A stretch of 64,000 nt of DNA from NCBI GenBank assembly GCA_031253995.1, contig JAIRVG010000086.1, forward strand, positions 1 through 64,000, read 5' to 3'. Source of the stretch: Paucimonas sp. (GTDB lineage Bacteria; Pseudomonadota; Gammaproteobacteria; Pseudomonadales; Pseudomonadaceae). A program made the translations under genes and the position numbers. Of this stretch, positions 42,754 to 53,941 are shown piece by piece. Under the pieces are notes generated by a model. The model made no database searches and had not been told where the DNA came from. It worked only from the letters and a program-made list of their open reading frames with translations. The first letter of the stretch is position 1. The number at the start of each line of letters is the position of its first letter.

Positions 42754-42779
42754 GTGGGAGCGGGTTTACCCGCTCCCAC
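42754..42779. terminator. Short REP-type hairpin between the cupin gene and ureG
   Basis: GTGGGAGCGGGT (42754-42765) and ACCCGCTCCCAC (42768-42779) form a nearly continuous 12-base-pair stem between two convergent genes. It is a single REP unit that probably acts as a bidirectional transcription barrier. There is no T tract. Confidence 0.6.
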
Positions 42780-42789
42780 AAGGTACGCG

Positions 42790-43413
42790 TCAAGCCAGCG
42801 GACGCAACATCCCCCGATCCACGATGAAGTCGATCAAGGTCTGCAATCCATGCCCGGTCTTCAGGTTGGTGAACGCCCAGGGCCGCTCCGGCCGCATGCG
42901 TTTGGTATCGCTTTCCATCACCTCCAGCGAAGCCCCGACATAAGGCGCGAGGTCGATCTTGTTGATCACCAGGAAGTCCGACTTGGTGATCCCCGGCCCG
43001 CCCTTGCGCGGGATCTTCTCGCCTTCGGCGACATCGATCACGTACACGGTCAGGTCGGCCAGTTCCGGGCTGAAGGTGGCACTGAGGTTGTCGCCACCAC
43101 TCTCGACGAAAATCACTTCCAGGTTGCCGAACTTGCGCGCCAGCTCTTCCACCGCCGCCAGGTTCATCGAGGCATCCTCGCGGATCGCCGTATGCGGGCA
43201 GCCGCCGGTTTCCACGCCGACGATGCGCTCCGGCGCCAGGGCCCCGGCTTCGGTGAGGATGCGCTGGTCTTCCTTGGTGTAGATGTCGTTGGTCACCACG
43301 GCGATTTCATAGTGGTCGCGCATGGCCTTGCACAGCGCTTCCAGCAGCGCGGTCTTGCCGGACCCGACCGGGCCGCCGACGCCGACACGCAGGGGTTGCT
43401 TGTAGCTTTGCAT
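42790..43413 (-). CDS. ureG: Urease accessory GTPase UreG
   Basis: UreG is the SIMIBI GTPase that, with UreE, UreF and UreD, loads nickel into urease. The 207-residue protein has P-loop GGPVGSGKTALLEALC (residues 13-28), the metal-binding CPH motif in GVETGGCPHTAIRED, ESGGDNLSATFSPELAD and NKIDLAP. It is the last gene of the operon, ten bases after ureF. Confidence 0.97.
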   Translation of the reverse strand: MQSYKQPLRVGVGGPVGSGKTALLEALCKAMRDHYEIAVVTNDIYTKEDQRILTEAGALAPERIVGVETGGCPHTAIREDASMNLAAVEELARKFGNLEVIFVESGGDNLSATFSPELADLTVYVIDVAEGEKIPRKGGPGITKSDFLVINKIDLAPYVGASLEVMESDTKRMRPERPWAFTNLKTGHGLQTLIDFIVDRGMLRPLA

Positions 43414-43423
43414 AGGGAATTCC

Positions 43424-44097
<674 letters not shown>

Positions 44098-44098
<1 letters not shown>

Positions 44099-44643
44099 CA
44101 GCCTGCCAGCAGCATTGCCGCGCCGGCCAGCAGGCCGCCGCCGAAGGCCTGTTGCAGGCGGGTGTGGCGACGCAGCAGGCAACCGACGCCGAAGCCGGCC
44201 ACCAGCAGCAGGCCGCTCACCGTGACGAAGCCGGCGCTGAACACCCAGAACGCCCCCGGGCTGGACTCCACGCCATGGGCCCAGCCATGGAACAGGGCGA
44301 ACACCGGCATCACCAGCGACAGCAGCAGCTGGCGACGCGGCAGGAGCATGGCGGCACCGGCCACCAGCAGCGAGCCGAGGATCATTGCTTCCATGCCGAT
44401 CACGCCGCCGAACAGATGCCCCATCACCGCGCCACTGAACATGGCGAACAGGGTCAGCGCCGGCAGCACCAGGCGGCTGCGGGTCAGCGCGGCGAGGATG
44501 CCGGTGCCCAGCAGCATCAGCAGGTGGTCGAGGCCGGTCAGCGGGTGCAGCAGGCCGTCCTGCAACGGGTTGGCGTCATGGCCCGGGTGGGCCAGGGCCG
44601 GAACGGCGACCAGCAGCAGGGTCAGGGCGAGCAGTTTCTTCAT
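44098..44643 (-). CDS. ureJ: HupE/UreJ family nickel/cobalt permease
   Basis: The 181-residue inner-membrane protein has a leader (LLALTLLLVAVPALA) followed by the family motif HPGHDANPLQDGLLHPLTGLDHLL and later FHGWAHG, whose histidines probably bind nickel. Its position between ureE and ureF indicates nickel supply to urease. GGAG lies six bases before the ATG at 44643. Confidence 0.9.
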
Positions 44644-44663
44644 GGGTTTCTCCTTGGTGGAAT

Positions 44664-45149
44664 TCACAATGCCGCCTGGGCCGGCAGGCGCACGAACAGG
44701 TGGTCGGAATGCTTGTGGCTGTGGGGCGCGCTCTGGTAGGCGCCCGCCTCGGGCTCGAAGGGCGCCTGCTCGACAACGACCTCAAGGCCGAAGCCGCGGA
44801 CCATGTCATCCAGCACATGGTCATGCTGGTAGCGCAGGAAACCGGCCTCGACCTGCAGCGGCACATGGCGGTTGCCCAGGTGATAGGCGGCGCGGGCCAG
44901 GGCCAGCGGATCGCTGCAGTACACGGAGGACACTTCCTCGTCGGCGGCGACCACGCGCACCACTTCCCCGCCCGCCTCGTCCGCCAGCAGCTCGCCGCCA
45001 CGGATCAGCTGGCCACGCTCCAGCATCAGGCCGGCATCGCGGCCGTCGTCGAGGGTGATGCGCACCCGGCTCTTGATCCGGGTGTCCAGGCTCAGCGTGG
45101 CGCTGGCGGTCGCTGCGCCCTCTTCCACCCTGCGGGTCAACAGAATCAT
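44664..45149 (-). CDS. ureE: Urease accessory protein UreE
   Basis: UreE is the nickel metallochaperone of urease maturation. The 161-residue protein has the peptide-binding N-domain (KSRVRITLDDGRDAGLML) and the metal-binding C-domain (AYHLGNRHVPLQVE with the conserved His). A short His-containing tail, HSHKHSDH, lies near the end. The longer poly-His tail of Klebsiella UreE is absent. It follows ureC after 14 bases. Confidence 0.93.
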   Translation of the reverse strand: MILLTRRVEEGAATASATLSLDTRIKSRVRITLDDGRDAGLMLERGQLIRGGELLADEAGGEVVRVVAADEEVSSVYCSDPLALARAAYHLGNRHVPLQVEAGFLRYQHDHVLDDMVRGFGLEVVVEQAPFEPEAGAYQSAPHSHKHSDHLFVRLPAQAAL

Positions 45150-45163
45150 CAGGTTCTCCTTGC

Positions 45164-46863
<1,700 letters not shown>

Positions 46864-46867
<4 letters not shown>

Positions 46868-47184
46868 GCGTCGGCCTCCAGCTTGCCCATGACCTTGCCC
46901 TGGAAGCCGTAGACCTCGCGCTTGCCCACGTAGGGCACCAGGGTCACGCTGCGCGCCTGCCCCGGTTCGAAGCGCACCGCGGTGCCGGCCGGGATGTCCA
47001 GGCGATAGCCGCGGGTGGCCTCGCGCTCGAACACCAGGGTGTCGTTGACTTCGTAGAAGTGATAGTGCGAGCCGACCTGCACGGGCCGGTCGCCATGGTT
47101 GGCCACGCTGACACTGATCGTCGCGCGGCCGGCATTGAGTTCGATATCGCCGCTGGTGGCGACCTGGATTTCTCCGGGAATCAT
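46864..47184 (-). CDS. ureB: Urease subunit beta
   Basis: The 106-residue structural subunit begins MIPGEIQVATSGDIELNAGR and contains the conserved VGSHYHFYEVND and RLDIPAGTAVRFEPG. It forms the (UreABC)3 core with ureA and ureC. It follows ureA after 23 bases and overlaps ureC by four. Confidence 0.97.
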
Positions 47185-47207
47185 CCTGCTCTCCTCGTTA
47201 TGCCGAC

Positions 47208-47510
47208 TCAGACGATCGGGTCATGGACGGTGACCAGCTTGGTCCCGTCGGGGAAGGTCGCTTCGACCTGGACGTCGTGGATCATCTCTGCCACCCCTTC
47301 CATCACCTGGTCGCGGCCCAGCACTTCGCGGCCCAGGTTCATCAGTTCGGCGACGGTGCGGCCATCGCGGGCGCCCTCCATCACTGCCGCGCTGATCAGC
47401 GCCACCGCTTCCGGGTAGTTGAGCTTGAGGCCACGGCCCAGGCGGCGCTCGGCGAGCAGCGCGGCGGTGAACAGCAGCAGTTTGTCTTTCTCTCTCGGGG
47501 TCAGCTCCAT
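47208..47510 (-). CDS. ureA: Urease subunit gamma
   Basis: The 100-residue structural subunit begins MELTPREKDKLLLFTAALLA and has LNYPEAVALISA and VEATFPDGTKLVTVHDPI, all standard for UreA. It starts 11 bases after ureD ends. Confidence 0.97.
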   Translation of the reverse strand: MELTPREKDKLLLFTAALLAERRLGRGLKLNYPEAVALISAAVMEGARDGRTVAELMNLGREVLGRDQVMEGVAEMIHDVQVEATFPDGTKLVTVHDPIV

Positions 47511-47521
47511 GGTCGCTCTCT

Positions 47522-48355
47522 TCAGGTGGCCCAGATCCGTGGCGGGCACGGCGCAAGGCCGACAATGGCCGGGCGCAGCGCCTGCCACAGGCGCAGCAAG
47601 GTGGATTGAAGGCGTTGGTTGTCGTGGTCCAGCAGGCGGACAACCAGCAATTGGCCAAGCAGGGTCGCGCCGGCGGGGACGGCGAGGTGCTCGATAAGGG
47701 TGCGCGCCTGCTCCAGCAACTCAGGGGTGGCCGGGGCGGCGCAGAAAGTGGCTTGCAGCGGGTAGCCGGCGAGCTTGTGCAGACTGTCGCCGTCGATGCG
47801 CAGGCGTTCGTGCAGGCCGGGATCGTCCGGCAGGTCGATCTGCAGACGGCTGTCCAGCGCGCCGTGGCTGAAGGTTTCGTTCATCACCGGCCGGCCCAGG
47901 CAGAGGATTTCCCAGGCCAGCAGGCGGGCGCCGGGGGCCAGGCTGAAGCGGTTCTCAAGGCGGGCCCGGGCACCGGGGAAGCAGATGTTGCCGTGGGGCA
48001 GCCACTCCAGGGTGGCGCCTTCGGCCAGATGAAAATGCTGCTTGAGCACCGAAACGGGGCCGGCGCTGCGGTAGAACTTGGTGGCGCCGGGCATGGTCAG
48101 CAGCGCGTGGCTGCCGGGTTCCAGGTGCACGTCGAGGGTCAGGCGATCACCGCCGACCACGCCGCCCGGGGGGTGCAGCACATAGACGTGGCATGGGGCG
48201 CCCTCCGGGTAGAAGGGGCGCTGCACCAAAAGAGGTCCGAAATGTCGACGCGCACCAATACAGGTCCTCCCGTTGCGCTGGACAAAGCGCAATTTCAGCT
48301 CGGCGCTCCAGCCGGCGGTGTCATCCGCCGGTGCGAGCAGTTCGGGTAGGGACAT
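47522..48355 (-). CDS. ureD: Urease accessory protein UreD
   Basis: UreD binds apo-urease and recruits UreF/UreG for nickel insertion. The 277-residue protein has the UreD motifs GPLLVQRPFYPEG, VLHPPGGVVGGDRL, TMPGATKFYRS and PHGNICFPGA. It is the first gene of the operon (ureD-A-B-C-E-hupE-F-G). No classic NtrC/RpoN promoter was seen before it. Confidence 0.95.
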   Translation of the reverse strand: MSLPELLAPADDTAGWSAELKLRFVQRNGRTCIGARRHFGPLLVQRPFYPEGAPCHVYVLHPPGGVVGGDRLTLDVHLEPGSHALLTMPGATKFYRSAGPVSVLKQHFHLAEGATLEWLPHGNICFPGARARLENRFSLAPGARLLAWEILCLGRPVMNETFSHGALDSRLQIDLPDDPGLHERLRIDGDSLHKLAGYPLQATFCAAPATPELLEQARTLIEHLAVPAGATLLGQLLVVRLLDHDNQRLQSTLLRLWQALRPAIVGLAPCPPRIWAT

Positions 48356-48692
48356 TGTGACGCTTCCGATAAACGCCGCGTTTACTGGGAAAATTCTGTA
48401 ATCCCGAGACTACGCGGCTGATTAAGACTGTCTGCGCAAGCCTTGTAGTTGGCGGGTTTGCGCGGACCTGATCGATTGATCAGTAATCGATGGAAGCTGT
48501 AAAAGCATATTGCGGGCCAGAATGGCGCATGTGGGGGATTTCTTGCGGGGGGTGTGCACTGGGATGGGGATGGCGCGCAGTGAGAATGGCTTTGCCCGCC
48601 AGGGCCTCATCGCTGGCAAGCCAGCTCCCACAGGTATCGCGTGCACCGCTGGACCTGTGGGAGCTGGCTTGCCAGCGATAGGGCCCTGAAGC
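48356..48692. other. Intergenic region upstream of the urease operon
   Basis: This 337-base space contains the ureD promoter region (48356-48500), in which no regulator site was recognised, and an inverted REP pair at its far end. No gene is supported. Confidence 0.5.
48608..48682. repeat. Inverted REP pair, GCTGGCTTGCC type
   Basis: ATCGCTGGCAAGCCAGCTCC (from 48609) and its inverted copy GGAGCTGGCTTGCCAGCGAT (48660-48679) face each other with a short spacer. The core is identical to that of the pair at 62164-62253 in the same locus. It lies just downstream of the ABC importer operon. Confidence 0.9.
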
Positions 48693-50483
48693 TCACCGCT
48701 GGAACTTCGCCTGTGCCACCAACCCCTTCACATACTCCGTCCCCGGCCGATCCAGTACCTCCGCACTGCCGCCCTCCTCGACGATCCTGCCCTCCTTGAC
48801 CACCAGCACCCGATCGGCAATCGCCCGCACCACCCCCAGGTCATGGGTAACGAACACCAGCGTCATGCCCTCCTCCTGCAACTCGCGCAACAAAGCCAGG
48901 ATCGCCGCCTGCACCGATACATCCAGCGCCGAGGTCACCTCGTCACAGATCAGCACCTCGGGCTCGCACACCAGCGCCCGGGCGATCGCTACCCGCTGGC
49001 GCTCGCCGCCGGACAACTGATGCGGGTACTTGCCCGCCGTCTCCACCGGCAACGCCACCCGTGTCAACGCCGCCTCGATCCGCGCCCGGCATTCAGCGCC
49101 CTTGAGCCCGAAGAAATGCTCCAGCGGCGCCTGCAGGCACTGGTACACCGATTGCCGCGGATTCAACGCGCGATAGGGATTCTGGAAGATGTACTGGATC
49201 CGGTGCCGGGTCGCCGCATCACGCTTGCGCGCCACCAGGCTCAGCGGCTGGCCGTCGAAACGCAACTGGCCGATCCCGCCATCCCCCAGCCCGGCCAGGG
49301 TCCGCGCCAGGCTGGTCTTGCCCGAGCCCGACTCGCCCACCACCGCCAGGCACTCGCCACGGTGCACCTCAAGCGACAGGTCGAAGAGCACCTGCCGGTC
49401 GTAGCTCAGGTTCAGCTCACGCAGCTCCAACAACGGCTCCCGCGTTTCCGACAACACCCGCACCGGCACCGCCTCTTCCGCAGGCAACGCGGTCAGTTGC
49501 GGATGCCGGCAAGCCACCTCCTGCGTGCCGTCCAGTACCTGCAATGGCGGCTCGATCACCGAGCACGCCGCACTGCGTCGCGAGCAACGCGGGGCGAAGG
49601 CGCAGCCGGCAGGCCGCTGCCCCGGCGCGGGCGCATGCCCGGCAATCGCCCGCAGCATCCGCTGGCGCCCCACCTCCGGAATCGCCGCCAGCAAGCCCAG
49701 GGTGTAGGGATGTCCCGGCCGCTCGAACAACCGCTCGCGGCTGGCTACTTCGACGATGCGCCCGGCATACATCACCATCACCCGGTCCACCAGGTCCTTG
49801 ATCACCCCCAGGTCATGGGACACGTACACCGCCGCCACACCCTGCTCCTTGCACAGTCGGCGCACGGTTTGCAGGATGTGGGCGCGGGTGCCGACGTCCA
49901 GCGCGGTGGTCGGCTCGTCGAGCACGATCAGCTTCGGTCGCAGGATGAACGCCAGGGCCAGCATCACCCGCTGCTGCTGCCCGCCGGACAGCTGATGGGC
50001 AAAACGCCGGAGAAACTCGCCATCTCCCGGCAGCCCGACATCCACCAGCGTCTGCTGCAGACGCAGCTCCCGCGCCTCGCGATCCAGCCCCGGCTCATGG
50101 GCCTGCAGGGTTTCCAGCAACAGCTTGCCGATACGGATCGCCGGGTTGAGCGCCAGCGCCGGGTCCTGGGCGACATAGCCGATCAGCCCGCCACGGGCCC
50201 GGCGCAGGGCCTCGCCCTCCAGCGCCAGCAGATCGGTGCCCGCCACCCGCACCTGCCCGCCGCTGATCCGCGCCCCGCGCCGCGCATGGGCGAGCAAGGC
50301 CGTGGCCAGGGTGGTCTTGCCCGAGCCGGACTCCCCCACCAGTCCGAGGATTTCCCCCGGCGCCAGGCTGAAGTCGATGTGCTCGATGACATCGGCACCG
50401 CTGTCCAGTTCGACCCGCAGTTGCTCGACCTGCAAGGCCGCGATCCCGGCCACTGCCGGCGTGGAAAGAACGAATGCATTCAT
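48693..50483 (-). CDS. ABC importer ATPase with two fused nucleotide-binding domains (peptide/nickel type)
   Basis: The 596-residue protein fuses the DppD- and DppF-like ATPases. Domain 1 has Walker A GESGSGKTT near residue 53, signature LSGGQQQR, Walker B LIVLDEPTTALD and the Cys-rich oligo_HPY tail GCAFAPRCSRRSAAC. Domain 2 has GESGSGKTS, LSGGERQR and VLICDEVTSALD. Both sites look active. It overlaps the upstream permease gene by four bases and ends the importer operon. The neighbours point to an organosulfur compound or sulfur-containing peptide as cargo, which is inference. Confidence 0.93.
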   Translation of the reverse strand: MNAFVLSTPAVAGIAALQVEQLRVELDSGADVIEHIDFSLAPGEILGLVGESGSGKTTLATALLAHARRGARISGGQVRVAGTDLLALEGEALRRARGGLIGYVAQDPALALNPAIRIGKLLLETLQAHEPGLDREARELRLQQTLVDVGLPGDGEFLRRFAHQLSGGQQQRVMLALAFILRPKLIVLDEPTTALDVGTRAHILQTVRRLCKEQGVAAVYVSHDLGVIKDLVDRVMVMYAGRIVEVASRERLFERPGHPYTLGLLAAIPEVGRQRMLRAIAGHAPAPGQRPAGCAFAPRCSRRSAACSVIEPPLQVLDGTQEVACRHPQLTALPAEEAVPVRVLSETREPLLELRELNLSYDRQVLFDLSLEVHRGECLAVVGESGSGKTSLARTLAGLGDGGIGQLRFDGQPLSLVARKRDAATRHRIQYIFQNPYRALNPRQSVYQCLQAPLEHFFGLKGAECRARIEAALTRVALPVETAGKYPHQLSGGERQRVAIARALVCEPEVLICDEVTSALDVSVQAAILALLRELQEEGMTLVFVTHDLGVVRAIADRVLVVKEGRIVEEGGSAEVLDRPGTEYVKGLVAQAKFQR

Positions 50484-51298
50484 GTGCGCGCTCCCGCGCT
50501 GTACCGGGCAATGCCTTCGGCCAGCAGGTTGGTGCCATAGGCGAACACCGCGATCAGCAGCGCCGGGGCCAGCACGGCCCAGGGCTGGATCAGCAGGCCG
50601 GCCTGGTTTTCATTGATCATCAGGCCCCAGTCCGCCGCCGGTGGCGCCACGCCGTAGCCGAGGAAACTCAGGCCCGAGAGCATGCCGATGCCCCAGGTGA
50701 GCATGTTGCCGAAGTGCACCAGCAGCGGCGTCAGCACATTGGGCAGGATCTCCCGCAGCAGAATGCGCGTGCGGGAAAAGCCCATCATCTGCGCCGCCTC
50801 GACGAACTCCTGGCTGGCCACCGATACCGCACTGCCACGGGCCAGGCGAATCACCCCAGGGGTGAAGGCGATGGCCACGGTGAGCACGATCAGCCACGGC
50901 TGACGGCCGAGCATGGACACGATGAGCAGCACCAGGATCAGGTCGGGAAACGCCAGCCAGACATCCGCCAGCCAGGTAATGGCCTGGTCCAGGCGCTGTC
51001 GCGACAGCCCGGCGAGCATGCCCAGTACGCTGCCCACCAGCAGCGCCAGAGCCGCCGCGGCCACCGACATCCACAGGATCGACAGCCCACCCGCCAACAG
51101 CCGCGACAGCACATCGTGACCGAGGAAGTCATGCCCCAGCGGTGCGCCGGACGCCGGCGCGCCATACACGCCACCGAGCATGTCGGTCGGTGCATGGGGC
51201 GCCAGCCATGGCCCGAGCAGGGCCAGCAACACCACCGCCAGGGTCACCAGGGCGCCACGGCGGATCGAGGGTTCACCCCAGAATCGTGCATCGAACAT
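50480..51298 (-). CDS. ABC importer permease, DppC-like
   Basis: The 272-residue inner-membrane protein has about six helices and the permease EAA loop in EFVEAAQMMGFSRTRILLREIL followed by PN. HDFLGHDVLSRLLAGG and WGLMINENQ are typical of the DppC/OppC group. It sits between the partner permease (13 bases upstream) and the fused ATPase (four-base overlap). Confidence 0.93.
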   Translation of the reverse strand: MFDARFWGEPSIRRGALVTLAVVLLALLGPWLAPHAPTDMLGGVYGAPASGAPLGHDFLGHDVLSRLLAGGLSILWMSVAAAALALLVGSVLGMLAGLSRQRLDQAITWLADVWLAFPDLILVLLIVSMLGRQPWLIVLTVAIAFTPGVIRLARGSAVSVASQEFVEAAQMMGFSRTRILLREILPNVLTPLLVHFGNMLTWGIGMLSGLSFLGYGVAPPAADWGLMINENQAGLLIQPWAVLAPALLIAVFAYGTNLLAEGIARYSAGART

Positions 51299-51311
51299 GA
51301 ATCACTCCTTC

Positions 51312-52370
51312 TCAGGGGGCCTTGGCCGCAGGACGCCGCCACCAGCTCTGGATGCCGCGACGGCTGCGCTGGATCAGTCCGGCGCGGCGTGCGGTACGCA
51401 ATTTCGGGGTGAGCAGCACGGTCAGCAGGTCGGCCAGCAGGTTGATCGCCACCACGCCGAGGGTGATGACCAGCACCGCGCCCTGGATCAGCGGCAGGTC
51501 GCGCATCTGGATCGCGCTGTTCAGCAAGGTGCCGATGCCGGGGTAGCTGAACACCACTTCCGCCAGCAGCGCGCCACCGATCAGTACCCGCAGGGTCAGG
51601 GCCACGCCCTGGATCGCCGGCACCAGCGCGTTGGGCAAGGTGTGGCACCAGACCAGGCGCCGCTCCGACAGGCCACGCAGGCGGGCAGCACCGACATAGT
51701 CGGACTCCAGGGTCTCGATCATCGATGCCCGCACCAGCCGCGCCAGGTACGGCAACGCCGACAGGCTCAGGGCCAGGACCGGCAGCGCCAGGTAGTGGAG
51801 CTGGCGCCACAGCGGGCGGTCCGGGTCGATCAGCGACACCGCCGGCAGCAGGTCGAAGTGCGGCATGGAGAACAGCAGCACCAGGCCGATGGCGACCAGG
51901 TAGCCCGGGGTCGCCTTGAGCACGATCAGGGTCGCCAGGCCCCAGCGGTCCAGGCGCGAGTCGCGGCGCAGGGCCAGGCCGACGCCGATGACCAGGGCCA
52001 GCGGCACCACCAGCAGCAACACGCCAAGGAGCAACGCCAGGGTATTGCCGAAGCGGATGAACAGCAGCTCGGCCACCGGCTGCGCGGAATCCAGCGAGAT
52101 GCCGAGGTCGCCGCGCAGGATCTGCGCCAGCCAGGCGAGGTACTGGATCAGGATCGGCCGGTCCAGGCCCAGTTGCTGGCGCAGGGTGAGGATGCTCTCC
52201 AGCGGCGCCTCGGGACCGAGGATCACCCGCGCCGGATCCGAGGGCAGCGCCTGGGTGGCGATGAACACCACCAGGCTGATGACCCAGGCGGTCAGCAGGC
52301 CGTAGCCCAGGCGACCGAGGAACCACGGCAGCCAGGCGGGCAAGCGGGAGGTGCGGATAGGCTCAGGCAT
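51312..52370 (-). CDS. ABC importer permease, DppB-like
   Basis: The 352-residue inner-membrane protein has the DppB/OppB layout: an N-terminal helix, then LGLDRPILIQYLAWLAQILRG with DLGIS, the EAA loop DYVGAARLRGLSERRLVWCHTLPNA, and a C-terminal helix pair. It overlaps the end of the binding-protein gene by eight bases, showing co-transcription. Confidence 0.93.
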   Translation of the reverse strand: MPEPIRTSRLPAWLPWFLGRLGYGLLTAWVISLVVFIATQALPSDPARVILGPEAPLESILTLRQQLGLDRPILIQYLAWLAQILRGDLGISLDSAQPVAELLFIRFGNTLALLLGVLLLVVPLALVIGVGLALRRDSRLDRWGLATLIVLKATPGYLVAIGLVLLFSMPHFDLLPAVSLIDPDRPLWRQLHYLALPVLALSLSALPYLARLVRASMIETLESDYVGAARLRGLSERRLVWCHTLPNALVPAIQGVALTLRVLIGGALLAEVVFSYPGIGTLLNSAIQMRDLPLIQGAVLVITLGVVAINLLADLLTVLLTPKLRTARRAGLIQRSRRGIQSWWRRPAAKAP

Positions 52371-53931
52371 GGTTCAACCACAGGCTGTCGAAGCGCCAGG
52401 AGGCGAAGGTGGTCTGTTCGCCGTGCAGGCCGCCGACCTTGTTCGAGGCGGCGTCGAGCACGTCGGTGAAGCCCCAGATCAGCAGGCCGCCGCGCTGGTG
52501 CTGGATGGTCTGCGCCTCGTGCACCAGCGCCCGACGCTGGGCCAGGTCGGGCTGGCCGAGAGCCTGGGTGAACAGTTGCGAGAAACGCTCGTCGCGGAAA
52601 TTGCTGCGGTTGTAGATGGCCAGCGGCGCGTCGTTGTGCAGGCCGGTGGCGAGGAAGCCACGGGCCGGGGTCGAGCACGGCGACATCAGCCATTGCTCCT
52701 TCTGCGGGCCGTTGAACACCGAGCCGTCCACCGGCGTGACCTTGATCTCCACCCCGGCCTTCTTCGCCTGCTGGGCGAACACCAGCGCGGCGTTGACCTC
52801 GTTGGCGGTGGTGGTCAGCTCCAGGCGCAGGTCGCTGGCGCCGGCCTGGCGCAGCAGCGAGCGGGCCTGGTCCAGGTCGTAGGGACGCTGCTCGATGGCG
52901 TGGTTGTAGGTCGGGTCCTGGGGCGAATAGAGGTCGTTGGCGATGCGGCCGAAACCGTTGAGGCCACGACCCACCAGTTCCTGGCGGTCGGCCAGCAGGC
53001 GGAAGGCCTGGCGCACCCGCTCGTCCTGGAACGGCGCCTTGGCGGTGTTGAGGTTGAAACCGCTGAACGAGGTGGTCGGCGAGGCCACCAGTTGCAGGCG
53101 CGGATCGGCCTTGATCAGCGCACTGTGCTCGGCCTGGACCGCGCTGGCGATATCGATCTGCCCGGCGCGCAACGCGGCGACCCGCGATACCTGGTCCTTG
53201 AATTCGATGATTTCCAGCTCGTCGGCATAGGGCTGGTTGGGCTTGAAGTAGTTCTCGAAGCGGGTGAACAGCGCCCGCTGTCCCGGCACGAAGCGCTTGA
53301 GCCGGTATGGCCCCGCTCCCACCGGATTGTTCGGGTCGTAGTCGGTGGGCACGATGCCGCCGAAGGCGATCAGGGTTTCGTCCAGCGGGAAGAAGCTGCG
53401 ACCTTCCTTGAAGCGGATCTCGATGGTGCGCTCGTCCAGCTTGCGCAGGGCCTGGCGATCGATGGCGCCGACCAGCCCGGCATAGGGCGAGGCCAGTTTC
53501 GGGTCGGTGAGGCGCAGGATCGAGAACAGCATGTCGTCCGAGGTGATGGTCTTGCCGTGGTGGAACTCCAGGCCCGGACGGATACGGATGGTCCAGGCGC
53601 TGGCGTCGGCATTGGGCTCGGCGAACTCGGCCAGGCCCAGGCGCGTGCTGACGTCGTCGTTCCATTCCCAGAACTTGCTGTACAGCGCCCAGCCGCGAAT
53701 GATCCCGCCGCCGGACGGCTTGTGCGCGTCGAGGTTGCCGGCCTGGTCGCCATCGATGATGCCGACCCGCAGGCGCCCGCCGCGCACCGGGGTACCGGGG
53801 ACGGCGCTGGACACCACGGCGGCGGGATCACCGCCACCGCAGCCGCTGAGCAGGCTGGAACCGAGGATCAGGCCGCCACCGACGGCGAGGCTGTTGCCGA
53901 GGAACACCCGGCGGGAAAATTCGTTGGGCAT
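52363..53931 (-). CDS. ABC importer substrate-binding protein, family 5 (peptide type), Tat-exported
   Basis: The 522-residue protein is a family 5 extracellular binding protein. It has a twin-arginine signal (SRRVFLGNSLAVGGG), unlike the Sec or lipoprotein signals common in this family, although LLSGCGGG could also act as a lipobox. The mature part has GLEFHHGKTITSDDMLFSI, VGAGPYRLKRF and QLVASPTTSFSGFNLN, as in DppA-like proteins. The start at 53931 follows AAGGAAAG on its strand. The ligand is unknown. The locus suggests a sulfur compound. Confidence 0.9.
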   Translation of the reverse strand: MPNEFSRRVFLGNSLAVGGGLILGSSLLSGCGGGDPAAVVSSAVPGTPVRGGRLRVGIIDGDQAGNLDAHKPSGGGIIRGWALYSKFWEWNDDVSTRLGLAEFAEPNADASAWTIRIRPGLEFHHGKTITSDDMLFSILRLTDPKLASPYAGLVGAIDRQALRKLDERTIEIRFKEGRSFFPLDETLIAFGGIVPTDYDPNNPVGAGPYRLKRFVPGQRALFTRFENYFKPNQPYADELEIIEFKDQVSRVAALRAGQIDIASAVQAEHSALIKADPRLQLVASPTTSFSGFNLNTAKAPFQDERVRQAFRLLADRQELVGRGLNGFGRIANDLYSPQDPTYNHAIEQRPYDLDQARSLLRQAGASDLRLELTTTANEVNAALVFAQQAKKAGVEIKVTPVDGSVFNGPQKEQWLMSPCSTPARGFLATGLHNDAPLAIYNRSNFRDERFSQLFTQALGQPDLAQRRALVHEAQTIQHQRGGLLIWGFTDVLDAASNKVGGLHGEQTTFASWRFDSLWLNHA

Positions 53932-53941
53932 GGGTCTTTCC